DNA of 64,000 bases from Crambe crambe. Its lineage: Eukaryota > Porifera > Demospongiae > Poecilosclerida > Crambeidae. The translations under genes and the position numbers were made by a program. The DNA is taken from positions 558,001 to 622,000 of the forward strand of contig OZ004587.1 in NCBI GenBank assembly GCA_963924555.1. Reading direction: 5' to 3'. Under the pieces are notes generated by a model, which made no database searches, was not told the DNA's origin, and worked only from the letters and a program-made list of their open reading frames with translations. The stretch's first letter is position 1. The number at the start of each line of letters is the position of its first letter. Of the stretch, positions 1 through 8,282 are shown in pieces.

Positions 1-165
1 TCGTGATAGATCCCACACAATGAGCTCCTCCGTACATCCTCCAGCTACTTAGCTCAGCTGTTTCAGATGTTCGTTCTAGTCCTCAGCTCAAGATAGAAAA
101 GGCGGAGCTAGTGGGTGTGGCTGTACGATATTAATAGGTGCATGCGCAGTTCTCTATCACTGGAT
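1..165. repeat. Partial copy of the 58.3-58.46 kb block
   Basis: This stretch matches 58,295-58,460 in the same orientation with scattered substitutions and a small deletion near position 69. The match includes a cgcatgcgcagt-type NRF-1-like site at 139-150 and ends near position 158. The matching block at 58.3 kb looks like the 5' end of a minus-strand gene, so the array of duplicated segments probably continues to the left of the window. Confidence 0.85.
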
Positions 166-174
166 GGACTACTA

Positions 175-235
175 CCGCAGTTTTCAGGTTGGTTGTCCAG
201 AAAAATTTTCCCTTCACTGCACATGCGTAGTGTGC
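175..235 (+). repeat. Left terminal inverted repeat of the two-gene transposon
   Basis: The left TIR matches the right TIR over its outer ~24 bases. It then has a ~10-base insertion and matches again through CTTCACTGCACATGCG. The inner part contains an ACTGCACATGCGTAGT palindrome resembling an NRF-1 site, 60-80 bp upstream of the accessory gene start at 295. Confidence 0.85.
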
Positions 236-294
236 TACAGCGTGCAACTTTGCTTGCTAGCTAGCTAGCTAGCTCTGTTTAGGTTTACCCTGTA

Positions 295-1287
295 ATGATG
301 GCTGAAAACATTCCAAGTCAACCTTCAACTGTCTGCATAAATAACAACGTATCAGTCTTGGAGAAAAGGCATCTGGGAAATGCAGCAAGAACTCCAAATA
401 GTGCACATCACCTCCCTGTTTTAGTGACTCCACTTACAGTTACTTCTGCCGTTAGACAGCGCACATTCAAAGTATTGCTGAAAGTGGTATCTAAGTCGAG
501 TAAGGTCCACAAAATGTTCACTCTAAGAAACCTTGATCAGAGAAAAGTATTGAGTATTGAGCACCTAAAAGAAGTAATTAGAGCTCAGTTAAAGAAGGAT
601 GTAATCGCAAGTGACTTTGATGTTGGTTATATAAGTGGTAGCAATATGGTCAGTATTCGAACTCAAGCTGATCTTTCTGAAGTTTGGTCAGAGATTATTT
701 CAGGGAAAAATTTAATTTTATGGTGTGATGGCTTAAAAGATAACTCTTTTAACAAGAAGCGGAAGCAGTGCCAGTCTTTGAATCATGATGAGAATGTGAG
801 TGATGAAGAGGCTTGGCAAGCACCTAAGTCAAAGAAAAAGAAAACATTACAGGAGGAGAGGGAGGAACGTGTACAGTCCACTATCGAAAAACTAAAAGAA
901 AAACGTGGTTCTTGCTTTACACCCATGCAAGTAAGGATTTGGAGCGAGATGATAAATGGTGGCTTGCATAGCAGTTTTGAAGAACCCCCCACATCATCAA
1001 TGTTTACCAGAGCAGGAAAAGGATGCCCTTCAAAGAAGAAAGAAGATAAAAACAGTTTGTCAGAAGCTGTTACACAAGCAGCAGTAGCCATTTCATCAGC
1101 ATTATCCCCTCGTAGTGGTTCAGTGAGTGTCAGTTCTGGAGCAAGTCCTGCCAAAGTAATTGAGGCACGCTCTAAATGCTACAAGCAACTACATGATCTT
1201 TCAAGCCTAAAGGAGTCGGGTGTGCTTACTGATGATGAGTACATTTATGAAAAGGATGCAGTTTTGGGGATTTTAAGGAAGCTTTAA
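295..1287 (+). CDS. Transposon accessory protein with PB1-like and SHOCT-like segments
   Basis: The protein has 330 residues and no introns. Residues ~58-145 resemble a PB1/ubiquitin-like fold: TFKVLLKV, then a LEHLKEVI-type helix, then a DFDVGYISGSNMVSI strand pair and a final ILWCDGL strand. A basic stretch rich in KKRKQ and KSKKKKT follows and could be a nuclear signal. Around residue 195 is a helix ending STIEKLKEKRG, followed by a FTPMQVRIWSEMI segment. The last ~40 residues (LHDLSSLKESGVLTDDEY) look like a SHOCT motif, a short helical hairpin usually found at protein C-termini. Its place inside the TIRs makes it part of the element; its role (targeting or assembly with the transposase) is inference. 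The start used is the first of two adjacent ATGs. Confidence 0.75.
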   Translation: MMAENIPSQPSTVCINNNVSVLEKRHLGNAARTPNSAHHLPVLVTPLTVTSAVRQRTFKVLLKVVSKSSKVHKMFTLRNLDQRKVLSIEHLKEVIRAQLKKDVIASDFDVGYISGSNMVSIRTQADLSEVWSEIISGKNLILWCDGLKDNSFNKKRKQCQSLNHDENVSDEEAWQAPKSKKKKTLQEEREERVQSTIEKLKEKRGSCFTPMQVRIWSEMINGGLHSSFEEPPTSSMFTRAGKGCPSKKKEDKNSLSEAVTQAAVAISSALSPRSGSVSVSSGASPAKVIEARSKCYKQLHDLSSLKESGVLTDDEYIYEKDAVLGILRKL

Positions 1288-1319
1288 AACTGATTAATAA
1301 TATAATTATACAGACATGA

Positions 1320-2270
1320 TTAAATGTATCTGCTATGTTGTGTGTAGCCTAGGCAATCTTCCTTGGTTATAAATGTGAATGCCATTACAAGAAGTGCCCT
1401 TGGAGCAGAACATGCTTGGAAAATGTTATCATTCATCTTCATAATGCCCTTGACTTTGCTAAAAACTTCCTCAAGGGGCATCAAGTCTGGTGAATAAGGA
1501 GGAAGAAAGATGATTTTAGCTTGAGCATTTGTTTCTATCATATCAATTACAGGGTCAACATGGTGAATCGTACAGTTATCCATGATCACCACAGATAAAG
1601 GGTTCAGAATGGGGAGAACTGTAGTTTCAATGAATCCTTTGAACTTATCACCATTTACACTTCCTTCAATGATGCCAACATCATGGATTGCATGTATGGA
1701 CATCACAGGTATTGCTGAGTATCTTGTCCCATGAATCAAGAGCCTGTGGTCACGTGGAGGGATTCCTCTTACTGAGTAGCCACATCTTCTCATATAGTTT
1801 CGTCTGTCACATCCTGTCTCATCGATCCACACGAACATGGCAGGATCATACATTGCAATTTCTGCCATGAATTTCCCTCTGCATTGATCAGAGCGTTGCA
1901 AGGCAATTCGTTGGATTTTTTGTCGGCTACAACCCATATGTTTTAATGTTCTACATATTGTAGCAGCACTGCATGTAATTGCACACTTGGTAAGCAGCTT
2001 ATCCTGAAGTTCTGCAATATAAATTCCAGGGTTATCAATAATCAATCTCAAAAGAATTAGCTGCTCAAATTGTCCAAGTAGACGACATGGTCCATGGCGA
2101 TATTGTCTGGGCATTATATCGCCAGTCTGGTCAAATAGTTTAATAACATACCTGGTAACAGTGCGACTACAAACATTCAGTAGCTGAGCTACATCTGCTG
2201 GAGAGAAATGCTGAAAACGTGCCAGCCAAACAATTCTCCAGCGGAAATCCACAGAATATGGAGCAGGCAT
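1320..2270 (-). CDS. IS630/Tc1-type DDE transposase
   Basis: The protein has 316 residues and is intact. The N-terminal ~110 residues form paired helix-turn-helix DNA-binding segments (SPADVAQLLNVCSRTVTRYV and ITCSAATICRTLKHMG). The catalytic RNase H fold shows the three expected motifs: VWIDETGCD (first Asp), VIMDNCTIHH (second Asp), and LPPYSPDLMPLEE, where the Glu lies about 35 residues after the second Asp. These motifs place it in the IS630/Tc1/mariner superfamily (DDE_3 type), which cuts and pastes at TA. The TA duplication flanking the element agrees. The gene starts just inside the right TIR and converges on the accessory gene. Confidence 0.93.
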   Translation of the reverse strand: MPAPYSVDFRWRIVWLARFQHFSPADVAQLLNVCSRTVTRYVIKLFDQTGDIMPRQYRHGPCRLLGQFEQLILLRLIIDNPGIYIAELQDKLLTKCAITCSAATICRTLKHMGCSRQKIQRIALQRSDQCRGKFMAEIAMYDPAMFVWIDETGCDRRNYMRRCGYSVRGIPPRDHRLLIHGTRYSAIPVMSIHAIHDVGIIEGSVNGDKFKGFIETTVLPILNPLSVVIMDNCTIHHVDPVIDMIETNAQAKIIFLPPYSPDLMPLEEVFSKVKGIMKMNDNIFQACSAPRALLVMAFTFITKEDCLGYTQHSRYI

Positions 2271-2325
2271 GACTGTTTTCTTTTTGCTGGCTTATTTGCT
2301 TGCTCTCGCTAAGTTCAAAATTTAA

Positions 2326-2380
2326 ACCTCTACACTGCGCATGTGCAGTGAAGGGAAGACAACCAACCTGAAAATTGCAG
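2326..2380 (-). repeat. Right terminal inverted repeat of the two-gene transposon
   Basis: This is the inverted counterpart of 175-235. It carries CACTGCGCATGTGCAGTG at 2,333-2,350, an NRF-1-like palindrome about 65 bp upstream of the transposase start codon at 2,270. Each TIR therefore lies just upstream of one of the two convergent genes. Confidence 0.85.
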
Positions 2381-2382
2381 TA

Positions 2383-3660
2383 CCTCAATATTATACTAAT
2401 AGCGGGTGCAAGATGTAGTGCAGAGGACATTTGGATGGTGTGCTGGATTCTGGTGGCTGATATGAGAGCTCAGTATATTCCTCCCCAAATATATTGAAGT
2501 TACATAGCTAGCATGGCAGTCCTTGAGATGAGAGGAAGCAGTGGACCTCAGTCTGGCTTGTGCATCATGTGACCATCAATAGCATATGTCATCCATGCAA
2601 CATCATCTTCAGAAGACTGACAGTGAACCAAACAGGAAGGGTACTTTGTGCCAACTAAGCGGCCAATCTTGATCATACGTAGCCACTTTAGAGAGACATG
2701 ATATCAAGCTCACATGACCACTTTATTTGGACTGGCTTCGACAGCAAGTTAGCAAGGATCGCATTTATTAATTGACATGCAAGGTCTTCCACAAATCTGC
2801 ACACAACTACTTTCTCTGCTGAAGGATCTCATTTCATATGGCCTTAGGCAATCAGTCTAAAACTTATTAGGATGTAATGACATCTCTGCAGCACTCTGGG
2901 GTGGAATAATAGCGATAGAGTAGTTAGGGCCTGCATATCATGGAGGGAGAAGTTGAGACAACTTACTATCATGTACACCAGAAGACAAAGACAGTCATGT
3001 AGGAAATGTCAGACCTACATTCCTCTTGATACTTTAAAGCTTAGCTATTGCAGCTTCTGTGAATGGAGTAGATGGATGAATAGCCAATGTGCATGCATTT
3101 ATAGGGTGAACAAGAAATACACATGCATAATTGTTCCTTAGTTAACTATTTAGTACACTAAACCTCATATCTCTCACGCAAAGAATTGAAAATGTTAGGA
3201 GAATCAGATCCATATGTATTAGCTATGTATGTGAGTGAATAAAATAAGTCTTCCCAAGTGTGTTCTTCAGTAATCTCGTCTCTATCTGTGCAGGTCTGAT
3301 GGTGTGGTAGCTGTACGAGACCACATAGCTACCAGTGTTACCATGGATCATCATTCAAGATCATAATGCAGGCCCAGGCTTGATTTGAGTCACAGAGAAT
3401 GTTGAGAAGATTGTAAGAAAGCAGGGGATGAGGGAACTGTATGATGACAGCCTCCCAATAAACCCTCATGGGATCTACTGGTCCACATCCACAAGTGAAC
3501 AAGTGAGAAAATGAGTGAGTGGCTATAGAATAAAACTCACTTCATGTAACGGTGCGTGCCAGAAAGCCTCTCACAGTTATTCTCGCAATAGATTAAGGTG
3601 ACTTTATCATGTTCATGTAGAATGTGAAGGATTTAGTGAACATTGTGTAGTTAGAACACT
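2383..3660. other. No recognisable gene
   Basis: I find no splice-supported exons and no long reading frame with recognisable composition. A 62-codon plus-strand ORF at 2,953 has no support. This sequence has no obvious second copy in the window. Confidence 0.5.
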
Positions 3661-4151
3661 GTGTAATAGTGTGTGGAATTGATTCTTGTGGTTTGTGGTC
3701 AGTTAATGTAATTATGGTCTTGTGGTTGTTTTGGTGACTGTATTAGCGACTCTCAGTGTGTGATTGTTTATGATAAATTGATAAATTGTTCTAGTGAGAG
3801 ATCCTCGACATAAAAGGAAAATACATCATCTTCTTATCCTAAAGCCCAATAGAGTACAACTTTGTCATTAAGTCACCATGGAGATGTCATAATAATCACA
3901 TGTAGCCAGTTCACTCTTCCCAATAGAAAAATATTTAATAGTCCAAAAAAGTTCTTGTCACAAAAATTCATAATTAATAAGTACATTACCAATTAGATAA
4001 TTGTCATTAAAGATACAGAAATTGTGTTAGCATGAAGTGTAGAAAAAGCTACAGCATAATTTCAAGATAATTCTAGTGACCAAATGAAAGTGTTGAGTGA
4101 GGGAAAGCAGAAATGAGCACGAGACAATAGTGGTGGATGAGGAGGGAAGTG

Positions 4152-5417
4152 TCATAGTTTAGTGAGTAAGTATTCCACCACCTCACTGTGACCCTCCTCT
4201 AGGGCCAACTGGAGTGGTGTCTCGTTCAACTTGTTCTTGATGGTTGGGGGGCAATGGATGTGTTCAATTAGATGATTGACGACCGCGAGATGACCATTTC
4301 TTGATGCATGATGGAGCGGAGTGTCTCCATTGTTATCTTGACACATCGAGTTGCATCCCTTGTTTTGGGTTAAGTAGTTTACGATGGAGAGGTGTCCTTT
4401 CTTAGCTGCCATGTGAAGAGGTGTGACATTATCTTCATCCAGACTGTTGGGGTCACAGCCATGCCTCTCAACCAAGTTGATGACGAGGTGGAGGTGACCC
4501 TCTTGAGAAGCATCATGGAGTGGTCGTCTTCCTAATTGACCGGGAATATTAGGACTGCAATGCATGACATTTATTAAATAGTCTACTACATCACTATGTC
4601 CACAAAGGGCTGCCTCGTGAAGTGGTGTGGTGTTATCATTGTCTGTACTGAGTGGATGACACTTTCTCTCTTCACATAAATACTTGACAGTAGATAAGTG
4701 TCCGAACTGTGCAGCGAGATGTAGGGGGGTGGCTTGATTGTTATCTCTACTGGCAGGGTGACAGCCACACTCCATTATCAAGAACTTGACAATGGACAAG
4801 TGACCCTTCTGGGCAGCCTGAAAGAGAGGTCCTCTACCAGCCACACCACCAGGAAGGTTGGGGTCACATCGACAGTCTTTGATCAGATACTTTACGATAT
4901 CGATGTGCCCCTCCAGAGCTGCCACGTGTATGGGAGTGGTCTTGTATGAGGTGGAGTCTGAAAATATGTCCTGAATGGACATGTACTGAAGCATCTTCTC
5001 CATCAAATACTTTACAGTTTTCAAATTTCCACCCACACAGGCTCTATGTAGAGATGAGTAGCCATCTTCATCCTGGTCGAGTGGATCCATTTGATGATTT
5101 TCTACCAAATACTCGACTGTTGAGAGATGCCCTGCTTCAGCTGCTCTGTGGAGAGGTGTAGTTCCTTTAAACCCTGAAGGTGCAGGGTTGCATTGAACTT
5201 GGTCGATTAGGTACTTGAGCACCTCCAGTCTGCCATAGTCGGCTGCAACGTGCAGAACTGTATCACCCTCCCTATCCTCGGTCAAGGGATTGAGCCCCTT
5301 TGTGATGAGACACTTGACTTGTTCTAGGTTTCCTTGTTTGGCTGCACGGTGTAGTTGTTGATTGTGCTCTGTTGTGGTGTGTGCTTGGTCTAACATGTCC
5401 AGACGTGGGTCATCCAA
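4152..5417 (-). CDS. Ankyrin-repeat protein, copy 1
   Basis: The protein is about 414-421 residues and consists almost wholly of ankyrin repeats, roughly eleven units of 33-37 residues with TPLHxAAxxGH cores. One non-canonical ~20-residue insert rich in MEKMLQYMSIQD lies mid-protein. No signal peptide, membrane segment or second domain is visible. Ankyrin stacks bind other proteins; the partner here is unknown. The open frame extends upstream of the first in-frame ATG (5,394-5,396) to an acceptor-like ttattactacag near 5,467. A short 5' exon may therefore exist, or the protein may start MLDQAHTT. The copy is undamaged. It is divergent from the pogo remnant and next to a death-domain gene, and its paralogues are at 22.66, 29.82 and 30.70 kb. 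Confidence 0.85.
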   Translation of the reverse strand: MDDPRLDMLDQAHTTTEHNQQLHRAAKQGNLEQVKCLITKGLNPLTEDREGDTVLHVAADYGRLEVLKYLIDQVQCNPAPSGFKGTTPLHRAAEAGHLSTVEYLVENHQMDPLDQDEDGYSSLHRACVGGNLKTVKYLMEKMLQYMSIQDIFSDSTSYKTTPIHVAALEGHIDIVKYLIKDCRCDPNLPGGVAGRGPLFQAAQKGHLSIVKFLIMECGCHPASRDNNQATPLHLAAQFGHLSTVKYLCEERKCHPLSTDNDNTTPLHEAALCGHSDVVDYLINVMHCSPNIPGQLGRRPLHDASQEGHLHLVINLVERHGCDPNSLDEDNVTPLHMAAKKGHLSIVNYLTQNKGCNSMCQDNNGDTPLHHASRNGHLAVVNHLIEHIHCPPTIKNKLNETPLQLALEEGHSEVVEYLLTKL

Positions 5418-5554
5418 GTCTCTCCCTCTGTTGTCCTGTGACGTGAGGGAAGGAAAATGTGACTGTAGTAATAATAATTGTGGTTTTGTGTTTAGTTATA
5501 ATGTGTAAGTGGATTTATTGTTCGTCTGGATTGTAGTGGGGGTATATGAATGCG

Positions 5555-5670
5555 CGCGTAAGCGCGGAAAAATTTTTCAGATTGACCACGCCCACTTTCA
5601 ATTCAAATTTTTTCCGATTGACCACGGCCGCTTTCGATTGACCACGCCCACTTTCAATTCAAAACACCCA
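5555..5670. promoter_or_regulatory. CCACGCCCAC-rich block upstream of ankyrin copy 1
   Basis: Several near-repeats of gattgaccacgcccacttt occur here, with homologues at 24,145-24,220 and 31,980-32,125 in the other copies. CACGCCC is the core of KLF/Sp-type GC boxes. The block lies upstream of the minus-strand ankyrin gene and could be its promoter or a small tandem repeat. Function is inference. Confidence 0.4.
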
Positions 5671-6139
5671 CGCTCGTTAATGAAAGGAAAAAAAAAAATA
5701 TGCTAAATAAAAAAGCCATGTAGGGTTAGTCTGTACTTCAACAGTTTCTGTCAACAAAAATCGAAATAATGCTGCCTTCAATAATAATCCCTACATCACT
5801 GCCTCCCACCAAGCTGCTTTCAACGAGCATTTTCTATTCCAACCAACAAATCTGGGTTTAAAAGTGTGGATGTTATACCAAGGATAAAATGACTCCATCA
5901 ACTCTGCAAGTGAATTGTCTTCTGGAAATTCTACAGTCTGTTTTCATTTGACATTCCCATCTACCCTTCAATCAAACAGATGCTCAGGTAAGAAAATAGT
6001 ACAGTGATCTCTTTTCCCTTTCAGTATAGAGAAACATTTTTTTATAGTATAATACCACTCTCACTATACTGACGTATTCCAATTACTGCCAGATGCATTA
6101 TTAACCATATAATTATACCCTTCAAATTTTCTTTGGATA

Positions 6140-6890
6140 TTATGTAGGACCTACTAGCAACCCACAAAATTATTCTCTACAAGATCCTCCTCTGGTTTCT
6201 AACTCTTTAGCTGCAATGTATGGCAGCTTAACACAATATCCTCCTCAATTTCTAGTTCCTTACATGAACGTTTATTGGCTTCTCCTTCGCCTTCCAATCA
6301 TAGCACCCCACTATTAAAAGAACATCCGGTGAGCTCTTCACATCCATCAATATCTCCCACACTGGCTTCTTCGGTGAGTTCTTCAGGTCCAACCCATCCT
6401 CAGATATCTCCCACACTGGTGAGCTCTCCACCCATGCTTGCTTCTTCTTCAGGTCCAACCCTTTCTCAGATATCTCTCACACTGGCTTCTTTAGTGAGCT
6501 CTTTACATCCAACCCTTCCTCAGATATCTCCCACACTGGCTTCTCCTATAGTAAACCCGTTAGTGCCCGCTGGGTTAATCCCAGAGGACCTCTCTGATAT
6601 TCTTGCTGCCCCACTAGAGGATGCAGCTATTTTCAAAGAAATGTACTAAAAGAATTACAGGAGTTAGAGCTCTAACTGCAGATGACTTTTCTGAAATGCT
6701 GTTGGAAGAGAGAAAGAAAAAAAGAGAAGAGGCTGAAAAATTGAAGTAAGATAAGAAGGAAGAAAGGGAACGTAAGAAAAAAGAAAGGGAAGAGAAGAAA
6801 GAAAAGGAGGCAAAGAAGAAAGAAAGGAAGCAGAGAGAGAAAAGAATGCAAAATGCAAACGGAGCACTCTGTGACAAGGCTGTTGTGTAG
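6140..6890 (+). pseudogene. Pogo/Tigger-like transposase tail, copy 1
   Basis: A plus-strand reading runs through a Pro/Ser-rich repeat region (SPTLASS, ISPTLASSVSSSGPT), then LIPEDLSDILAAPLEDAAI, then a lysine/glutamate-rich stretch (ERERKKKEREEKKEK). The PEDLSDIL-PLEDAA segment plus a basic ERKK tail resembles the C-terminal end of invertebrate pogo/Tigger-type DDE transposases, from family knowledge rather than a search. An exon boundary is plausible at tattatgtag|gacc near 6,148. In this copy the frame is broken after AIFKEMY by a one-base insertion relative to copy 2, and a stop follows EEAEKLK. No catalytic core is present. Confidence 0.45.
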
Positions 6891-7079
6891 TCATGATGAA
6901 GACCCTCCACCTATACAAAGTCCTTCTACATCTCACATGACATCTGCAAAAGATACCAGTGAGTCTGACCCGGGAGCAAACATCCGACCTAGTTGAAGTA
7001 CACATCTTCCTACATGTTTTAGGGATGAAAATGATGTGCATTGTGTCATTGTAATGAGCCTGAAGGTCTGGCAGCAAGT

Positions 7080-7290
7080 ATCGTCTTTTGAGTCGATCGT
7101 GACGAGTGTGGCTGCTGGGTACATAATTTTGCTCAAGCTCCATTATAGTTTAACAGCCAGTGTAGTTATTACTTGTTTAATTGTTTGATCACCCTGATGA
7201 AGGCTAGAGTATTCTGGTCGAAACGTTGGTGATTTGTTTCATAAACTAATTTTATGAGAACTAATTCTATTGAATATGTTTATTGTTTAT
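7080..7290. repeat. Repeat block with CCTGATGAAGGC...CGAAACGTTGG signature
   Basis: This block is repeated at 33,530-33,750 and missing after 25,430 in the copy-2 ankyrin unit. It contains CCTGATGAAGGC followed ~20 bases later by CGAAACGTTGG. I know this pairing from the ends of several invertebrate retroelements, but I cannot assign a family. No coding frame survives. Confidence 0.35.
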
Positions 7291-7427
7291 TAGTTAATAA
7301 TAAGATTATCGCCAAGGGCTGGGCGATAATTGGACAATATCGCCAGTTCTGGTGTCACTAGTGCACTTATAATTCAAACAAACAAGGATAGAAAATTGTA
7401 AAGGTATAGCTAGTTTGATTTCATTTA

Positions 7428-7634
7428 TCATTTGAATATTATTTCTATTAAAGAATGGTCTTGATCTTCATCCTTCAGTGTAGATGGAGGAATCCTAATG
7501 GTACTAGCAACCTTGCTCATAGATTCATCCCTAACTACCATGCGAATCATCAGATTATGCCTTCGACTTCTTGGGCCTGTTGGACTGTAAAGGTTTTGTT
7601 TTTCTCCTTTCCCACACTTTGACTGCCGCCTCAA
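7428..7634 (-). pseudogene. Pogo-type helix-turn-helix remnant, copy 1
   Basis: The 68-codon minus-strand frame starts MRRQSKCGKGEKQNLYSP and continues through MVVRDESMSKVASTIRIPPS, then TLKD. This is the layout of the N-terminal Psq-type helix-turn-helix of pogo-like transposases (S-x-x-K-V-A...IP-x-STL-x-D). It faces the pogo tail at 6.14-6.89 kb in the opposite orientation, so the two are either inverted pieces of one element or two elements. It is repeated at about 33.95-34.11 kb. Confidence 0.4.
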
Positions 7635-8280
7635 CCTTTCTATTCCTCATGCTGACATCACTTCTGAGCTAGAAACTACAAGTCACGAAACTAAACATTC
7701 AAAACTGAATAGGAACAGAACAGAACAGCTGCACTTCCCAGCAAGCACACGAAACTTAATAATAAAATTAATGATACACTTGCATTTGTGACAGACAATA
7801 GATAGCTGACAATATAGTAGGTAGTGGGTGATGAAAATGAATGATGAATGATGCTAGGCAGAAAGAAACTGACTCATGATTTTTTCTATAATTATAATAA
7901 TTATTTGCTTTCATGGAGTGATACCCCCCATGAAAGCTATACATATGTCCCCTTGCCACTCTGTTTTTTGAATTCAATACTGGACTAAATACTCGAAGTT
8001 ATTTCAAACAAATTTACGAGGAATAATTGCAATGGGAACTTGTCTGCACTAGCTATGACTGATGATCCACAAAAGATGAAATCTTTCGAACGGCAGATTA
8101 ATTTATCATGACAGTAGCAAGAATTCAACATAAAAAAGAAAAGCTGCCGAGTTTGATGACAGTGAAACTAGGCAGCTATTTTGAGTGAAACATCTTGAAG
8201 AGTCCAGGTATGATTATATCAGTCAAATAAAAGAACCCACTAAATTATTTAGTACCTACAAACAAAAAGTGGATTCACAC
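7635..8280. other. Intergenic, shared by units 1 and 3
   Basis: This region is almost identical to 34,115-34,750. It includes a hairpin with arms tcatggagtgatacc / cccatgaaag and no convincing exon. Just upstream, near 7,300-7,365, is an AT-rich palindrome (gattatcgccaagggctgggcgataat) also seen at 33,770, probably the end of a small DNA element. Confidence 0.45.
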
Positions 8281-8282
8281 AG

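Larger units (their letters stand above)
175..2380. mobile_element. Complete two-gene IS630/Tc1-mariner-like DNA transposon
   Basis: The element is bounded by terminal inverted repeats whose outer ends read CCGCAGTTTTCAGGTTGG on the left and, reverse-complemented, CTGCAATTTTCAGGTTGG on the right. It is flanked by TA at 173-174 and 2,381-2,382, the target duplication expected for the IS630/Tc1/mariner superfamily. It carries two convergent genes. A 330-residue accessory protein is on the plus strand and a 316-residue DDE transposase is on the minus strand, with 32 bp between their stop codons. Both frames are intact, so the copy is recent or still active (inference). Confidence 0.88.

Noticed and set aside
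2953..3141. 62-codon ORF with a CRKCQTY...CSFCEW cysteine pattern suggesting a zinc finger
   Set aside because: Too short, with no second copy, no splice context and no supporting neighbours.
4586..5161. Overlapping plus and minus ORFs within the ankyrin genes, recurring in every copy
   Set aside because: They are alternative frames of conserved repeats; recurrence reflects the duplication, not selection.
6614..7143. Leu/Ser/Phe-rich minus-strand frames (also at 25,054-25,559 and 32,968-33,594) that look like membrane proteins
   Set aside because: They are the reverse reading of the purine-rich Lys/Glu and Pro/Ser repeats of the pogo-like tail; the hydrophobic look comes from composition.
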